From assembly GCF_037392515.1 (NCBI RefSeq), contig NC_090280.1, positions 74,760,504 through 74,824,503 on the forward strand: a DNA stretch of 64,000 nucleotides, given 5' to 3'. Below, piece after piece: positions 59,890 through 64,000 of this stretch (positions are counted from its first letter, which is position 1; the number at the start of each line of letters is the position of its first letter). The DNA is from Haliotis asinina. Taxonomy: Eukaryota > Mollusca > Gastropoda > Lepetellida > Haliotidae. Below the pieces are notes generated by a model, which saw only the letters and a program-made list of their open reading frames with translations, was not told the DNA's origin and searched no databases. Both the position numbers and the translations under genes were made by a program.

Positions 59890-61760
59890 TAATTTATTTG
59901 TTTTTGTTTTGTTTTGTTTTTTACTGCTAGTGGGTCTGTTAGTCTTCTTTGATAACTGTAAATTTATTCTGACGTTTTACGAGCGGAACATGAAGTGTTG
60001 TTATCATGTATGTTATGTAATTATATTATTGGTATGGAGCGGCAGTGATATGTATGTTTACGCTTGCCAATCCAGTCCCGATTACTTGACGGAGATTAGT
60101 TTAAACTATAGATTAACGTATCCATACTATTAATGTGTAATCATTATATCGGGCTATGAGGAATACGTAATGTAATCAAGATTGACTTTGCGTTTACTTT
60201 TCTATTTTTTAAATATATTTTCGCTATTTTTGCTACACTCGAAAAGATTTACTTTGGCTTTCGTGGTTGTGGTCTCTAAGTATTTTAGAAATTATGTTGT
60301 TGAGACAACTAGAACTGTTGATCTGCAGTCTTTCAAAATTCATTTTCACGAGATATATTCTCCCTTTTTACCACTTCTCAAAATGAACCTATAATCGTTT
60401 ACACAAAGGTATCTTCCCGTAACACAAGTAGGACGAAAAGTGAAGTATAGCAGCGCATTTGCCATAACTGAAGTTGTTAAAATGATCCTGAAAAATGTCA
60501 TTTTCAACATTCACCTTGCAAGCAATTTTATCAAGAAACTAAATAACTCATTACTAATGGAAGGAGTGAACTGAAAGCCCATTTTATTAACTGAAGACAC
60601 TGATTGAACTCGCTAACATCGATTCACTTACATTCTGGTACACGTGTCTTATTTCGTATCCTGAGGACACACATTTTACTTTTTTTATGTAGAAAATCCG
60701 TGTCTAATCCCATAAAACAACACCGTTGTCACTACACCAAACGATTTTGACCTCGACCTAAAACAAAGGTTTAACTTACAGGACTACCTGTAAGATATCC
60801 CTTTCTTGATAACGAGTTTAACAGCTACGCCGAAATGCTGCTTACCTTATAAGAAGTTGTATATCCATAGAACTTTCGTGGTTTTTTTTCCAAATGATCA
60901 TGACCTGAACAGATATTACTTTGTCAAAGATTCATGAGTGATTTTCAAGTTCTAATCTACACACAGATTTCCACTTTTTCATCATTTTGACTTTAATCTC
61001 AGTTTGTTGAGTATCTCAGCATAACTTGCAAAGACAATGGAAACTGAGCGGAACGATGACGCTTTCTGTTTCTTCCGCGTAATTTCCGCAAAGCGCCTAC
61101 GACAATTTGCGCCGAAAAAGTCATGTCTCGTCCGCTGGTTTGTTTATTGGAGTAAAACAGCTGCCGCTTTCAAGTGTATTTTACTTGTCATATACAAAAT
61201 TCATCCATGGATCACATTAGGTCATTAGGGGACACCAGCTTTGAAATGAACAGGTGTTCGTGAGTGTATATGGATGAAAAAGACTGATTGCGCAAGACGC
61301 GCAGCCAAATATCTCACATTCAAAGGAAATCTCGAATTGATTGTTTTATAAGGCGTCGAGCTGACCAGTTGGTTTTGGTGTTGTGTATAAACCTCCTTTG
61401 CAAGAACTTTGTCAAGCATACCTGCTTTGTCCTTTTGCAAGACCTGCACATATTAGTGTTTGAAAGACATTGACATTTATGTGCATGTGCTCTGGAAAAC
61501 ATTGTCCGGCACGATATTCCTTCCAATTTAGTTATTGTGTGCATGCTGCAGTTCAATTTTGGAAATGTGCTTAAAACATATTTTGATTCTCAAAGAATGT
61601 GGTTCGTTTAGCAAGTAAAATATTGCTTTGATTAACACTTCACCAGTACTATACAATATTACAGAATACACAAAACCGGATACACAAAAACGACAAATTA
61701 TAGCATTGTGATTAGGGGTATATGGGGTTATAGGAGTCCCTTTTTATCCACCGAGACAAG
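59890..61760. other. Foldback spacer, no gene recognised
   Basis: T-rich DNA with frames up to about 74 codons (59909-60133, 60182-60394) made of hydrophobic low-complexity residues. None resembles a transposase, recombinase or other known family. Confidence 0.5.
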
Positions 61761-61762
61761 CC

Positions 61763-61920
61763 CTACACATTGCTTCCGATAGGGCCGATGTGTTTCTGTT
61801 ATTACCGCTAAACAACCGATATCGCTGCAATTGTTTCGCGAGTGGGCTGCGTTTGTTTACATTTGAGATGCAATTCCTTCAAATATGCTGTAATTCCTTC
61901 AATTTCTTAGGGGGGCCTGA
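61763..61920. mobile_element. Single arm of the 39.5-kb TIR element
   Basis: 'acattgcttccgatagggccgatgtgtttctgttattaccgct', 'cgatatcgctgcaattgtttcgcgagtgggctgcgtttg', '...aggggggcctga' matches the right arm of 39539-40174. It ends exactly where right-arm homology starts (61921). The partner arm is missing. Confidence 0.88.
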
Positions 61921-62259
61921 AATAGATGGAATACTAGAAACCACCTAAATATTAGTATGCACGCCCCATTTAAAAAGATAGAGCGCTAAAGGCAAGATTC
62001 AAACTCAAAACTATTCAATCGTATTTTACTCGATAAATCAAAATGGTCTCAATGTCATAATGTGGGTAGTTACAGAATCAAAGCAAAATATTTTACATGT
62101 TTATGTACGATTTATTTAGCAAAGCCAGAAGAATCCCCGACAAACACGGCCGCTTCTCCTCAATATGTGGGTTTGTGAGAGGGTACTCCCTACAAGGCTC
62201 ACTCCCATTAGTTAACAAGGCGTCCTCCCATTTTATGTATTTTTAACTCGATTGAAGGA

Positions 62260-62484
62260 ATGACAAAACTCTGTGATAGATTAATGAGTGTCTTTTTTAA
62301 GCATTATGAAAATGGTAATGTTAAATTAGCACAAAATGCCCTAAACCTGTCCAGCGTGTCATATATATATACTGGGCTCTCTGCTCAATATATTAAGGAT
62401 GGTGATGTAGATGAAGGTTACGCAGGAAAAGTAGGTGATGTGGGTATACTACGTCAACAGGCAGCTGTGCAGTCAACCAGATAG
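62260..62484 (+). other. Right-arm ORF, 74 codons, unknown product
   Basis: Opens 'MTKLCDRLMSVFFKHYENGN', which has no left-arm counterpart, then 'TGLSAQYIKDGDVDEGYAGK...' identical to the left-arm ORF end. See 59350-59619. Confidence 0.4.
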
Positions 62485-62597
62485 TTGGTTGTTTTAACCT
62501 GTCTGACAATTGTTACGTCTGACCAGGGAGACAATAACAAGCTGATGTTAACACATGTGATCTAACGATACTTTTGCGTTCTTTAGCATGTTTTTAT

Positions 62598-62745
62598 TCT
62601 TTCATTCATTCACATATGTACTTCTTTCTTTTATTATTCCTTTCTCATTCATTCACATATGCACTTCTTTCTTTTATCATTTCTTTCATTCATTTACATA
62701 TACTTCTTGCTCTTCATTCATTCATTCATTCATTCATTCATTGTA
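62598..62745. repeat. Right-arm mirror of the (TGAA)n block
   Basis: Reverse complement of 59094-59235; the open frames (70 codons) are the same in both arms. Confidence 0.9.
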
Positions 62746-63290
62746 AGATTTCGACTGATACAGTAAACTGGCTGAAGTACTGTTAAACGCAGCCTAAGTT
62801 GCGATGGAGACGAATCAGGTCACTGTGTGCATTGGAGCATGAGGAGGCGCATACTAATTAGTACAAATGGTAAAGAAAACAAGCGACTGACCTACCCCTG
62901 TTGTAGATAATTTCTGGTCTGCCAAATAGGAGAATACCCCATAAAACCTCGGACGAAGAAAAGCCGGGACGGGCAAACGGGAATTACTAAAAATGGAGAC
63001 CACACTATTAAAACGAAACATGCTAAACTGGGTAGGTACACTTAAAACTACTAGGTAGGTACATTTGGCGAATGTCAGTGGAATTGGCAAGACATATTTC
63101 AATACAGTTTAAAGATCTCACAAAACCGTTTATTAATGTGTCCCAGCATAGTCACTGGAGTTTGGTCACTCTTGATTAGGGCTTTCACAAATAACTTCAA
63201 CTTCATAGATATAGGTTGAATACCTAAATTCAAAAGAATCTCAAGGCTTAGTATTCTAAGTGTACTGTATATGTTGCTGGAAGTAAAGAG

Positions 63291-63521
63291 CTTCAACAAC
63301 CCATGCTTGCCATAAAAGGCGACTATGCGTGTCGTAAGAGGCGACTAACGGGATCGGGTGGTCAGGCTCGCTGACTTGGTTGACACATGTCATCAGTTCC
63401 CAATTGTGCAGGTAGATGCTCATGCTGTTGATCACTGGATTGTCTGATCCAAACTCGATTATCTACAAACCGCCGCCATATTGCTGGGATATTGCTGAGT
63501 GCGACATAAAACTAAACTCAC
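63291..63521 (+). mobile_element. SINE (family 1) in the right arm
   Basis: 'cttcaacaacccatgcttgccataaaagg' to 'cgacataaaactaaactcac'. Same insertion point as the left-arm SINE, opposite orientation, 39 bases shorter at its 5' end. Confidence 0.93.
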
Positions 63522-63639
63522 GAAATTAAACTGAATTGTCATTAGAATTTCATCTATTTTTAAACCACATGTTTGCAAAATAAAGAAAACAAGCAAACGA
63601 AAATATTTTCGTCCGCGAGCGAGATTAGTCGAATTAAGA

Positions 63640-64000
63640 CCGGAATGATTTCATTTTTTTTTGTCGTGATGCTTATAAACACACTTTCATTCATATATTT
63701 ACAACCTCCAAGACAATAAAAAAAACCTATGAAAATTTATGTGGAAGTCCAGATTCTTGTACTTGTTACAAATTAGCAGAATTAAGTCAAAATGAGTTGA
63801 ATTTTGTGCCATGATACTTACAAATATATCCTCATTCATTTACAACCTCCAAAACACAGGAAAAGATGTATTTTGAGTAAAAGTGATTATTCTGGCATAT
63901 TTTTTAAAAATCTTCCTGAACTCGCAAAATTAAGTCAAAATCAGTTGAATTTTGTGTCATGATACTCACAATGGCACTTTCATTCATTTACATCCTCCAA
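63640..64000. repeat. Right-arm tandem repeat, continuing past the window
   Basis: Reverse complement of 57780-58140: 'catgatactcacaatggcactttcattcatttacatcctcc' at the very end mirrors 57784-57822. Palindrome-bearing units are expected just beyond 64000. Confidence 0.9.

Larger units (their letters stand above)
56655..64000. mobile_element. Foldback-type element with long inverted arms, right end outside the window
   Basis: The left arm (about 57790-59882) is mirrored by the right arm (61921-64000) in reverse complement. Position pairs sum to about 121780-121835 throughout (58259 with 63521; 59041 with 62793). Arms contain a tandem repeat of about 175 bp at the outside, a family-1 SINE, AT-rich DNA, a (TGAA)n block and a 36-codon ORF tip at the inside. 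The spacer of about 2 kb (59890-61920) has no recognised gene. The outer end is probably at 56655, because the adjoining stretch recurs alone at 15128-15300. This is the layout of foldback/Galileo-like elements; no transposase is recognised. Confidence 0.85.

Noticed and set aside
58259..63521. Two independent SINE insertions
   Set aside because: Same insertion point and shared substitutions in mirrored arms; one event copied by the inverted duplication is simpler.

Overview
The window looks like a piece of a marine gastropod genome, most likely an abalone (Haliotis). It is AT-rich, intron-rich eukaryotic DNA. It is packed with two tRNA-related SINE families whose 3' ends read like 'gcaatattgctg...cggcgtaaaactaaactcactcac', which I recognise from abalone sequence. 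It also carries I-superfamily (Nimb-like) LINEs, Tc1/mariner and pogo/Tigger transposase remains, and short inverted-repeat elements. There is no bacterial gene organisation, CRISPR array, rRNA or functional tRNA gene.

Only two host protein genes can be supported, both on the + strand and both solute carriers. (1) An SLC6-family (sodium/chloride-coupled neurotransmitter or amino-acid) transporter gene spans 27268-43749 in 13 exons. All splice phases agree and would give about 598 residues. Exon 1 carries an 8-nt excess that breaks the frame in TM1, so the gene is either a young pseudogene or hit by a sequence error. Several sodium-site residues are also substituted. (2) The first coding exon of an SLC13-type (sodium-dicarboxylate/sulfate) transporter lies at 53639-53746 behind a TATA box. 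Its intron 1 runs out of the window.

Layout: 1-2100 resembles a T-rich 3' UTR ending at an AATAAA. 2158-2357 is an inverted-repeat element. 2945-8160 is a minus-strand LINE with a large internal deletion, interrupted in ORF1 by a Tc1-like element. 8.3-26.9 kb is gene-free, made of SINEs, MITEs, two transposase pseudogenes (Tc1 and pogo), LINE fragments, a GC-rich interspersed repeat and ACT microsatellites attached to LINE 3' ends. 27-44 kb is the SLC6 gene, with introns full of transposons and a tandem array of copies of the 5' part of exon 7, each carrying its own splice acceptor. 44-53 kb holds SINEs and minisatellites. 53.4 kb to the end is the SLC13 start and its intron.

The most striking structure is at about 56.65-64.0 kb: a foldback-type element with inverted arms of at least 2 kb that are near-identical in places. 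The outer arms are built of a roughly 175-bp tandem repeat carrying CGCCCATGGGCG palindromes. Each arm carries a SINE and a short ORF tip, and the two arms are separated by a spacer of about 2 kb. The element runs past the right edge of the window.
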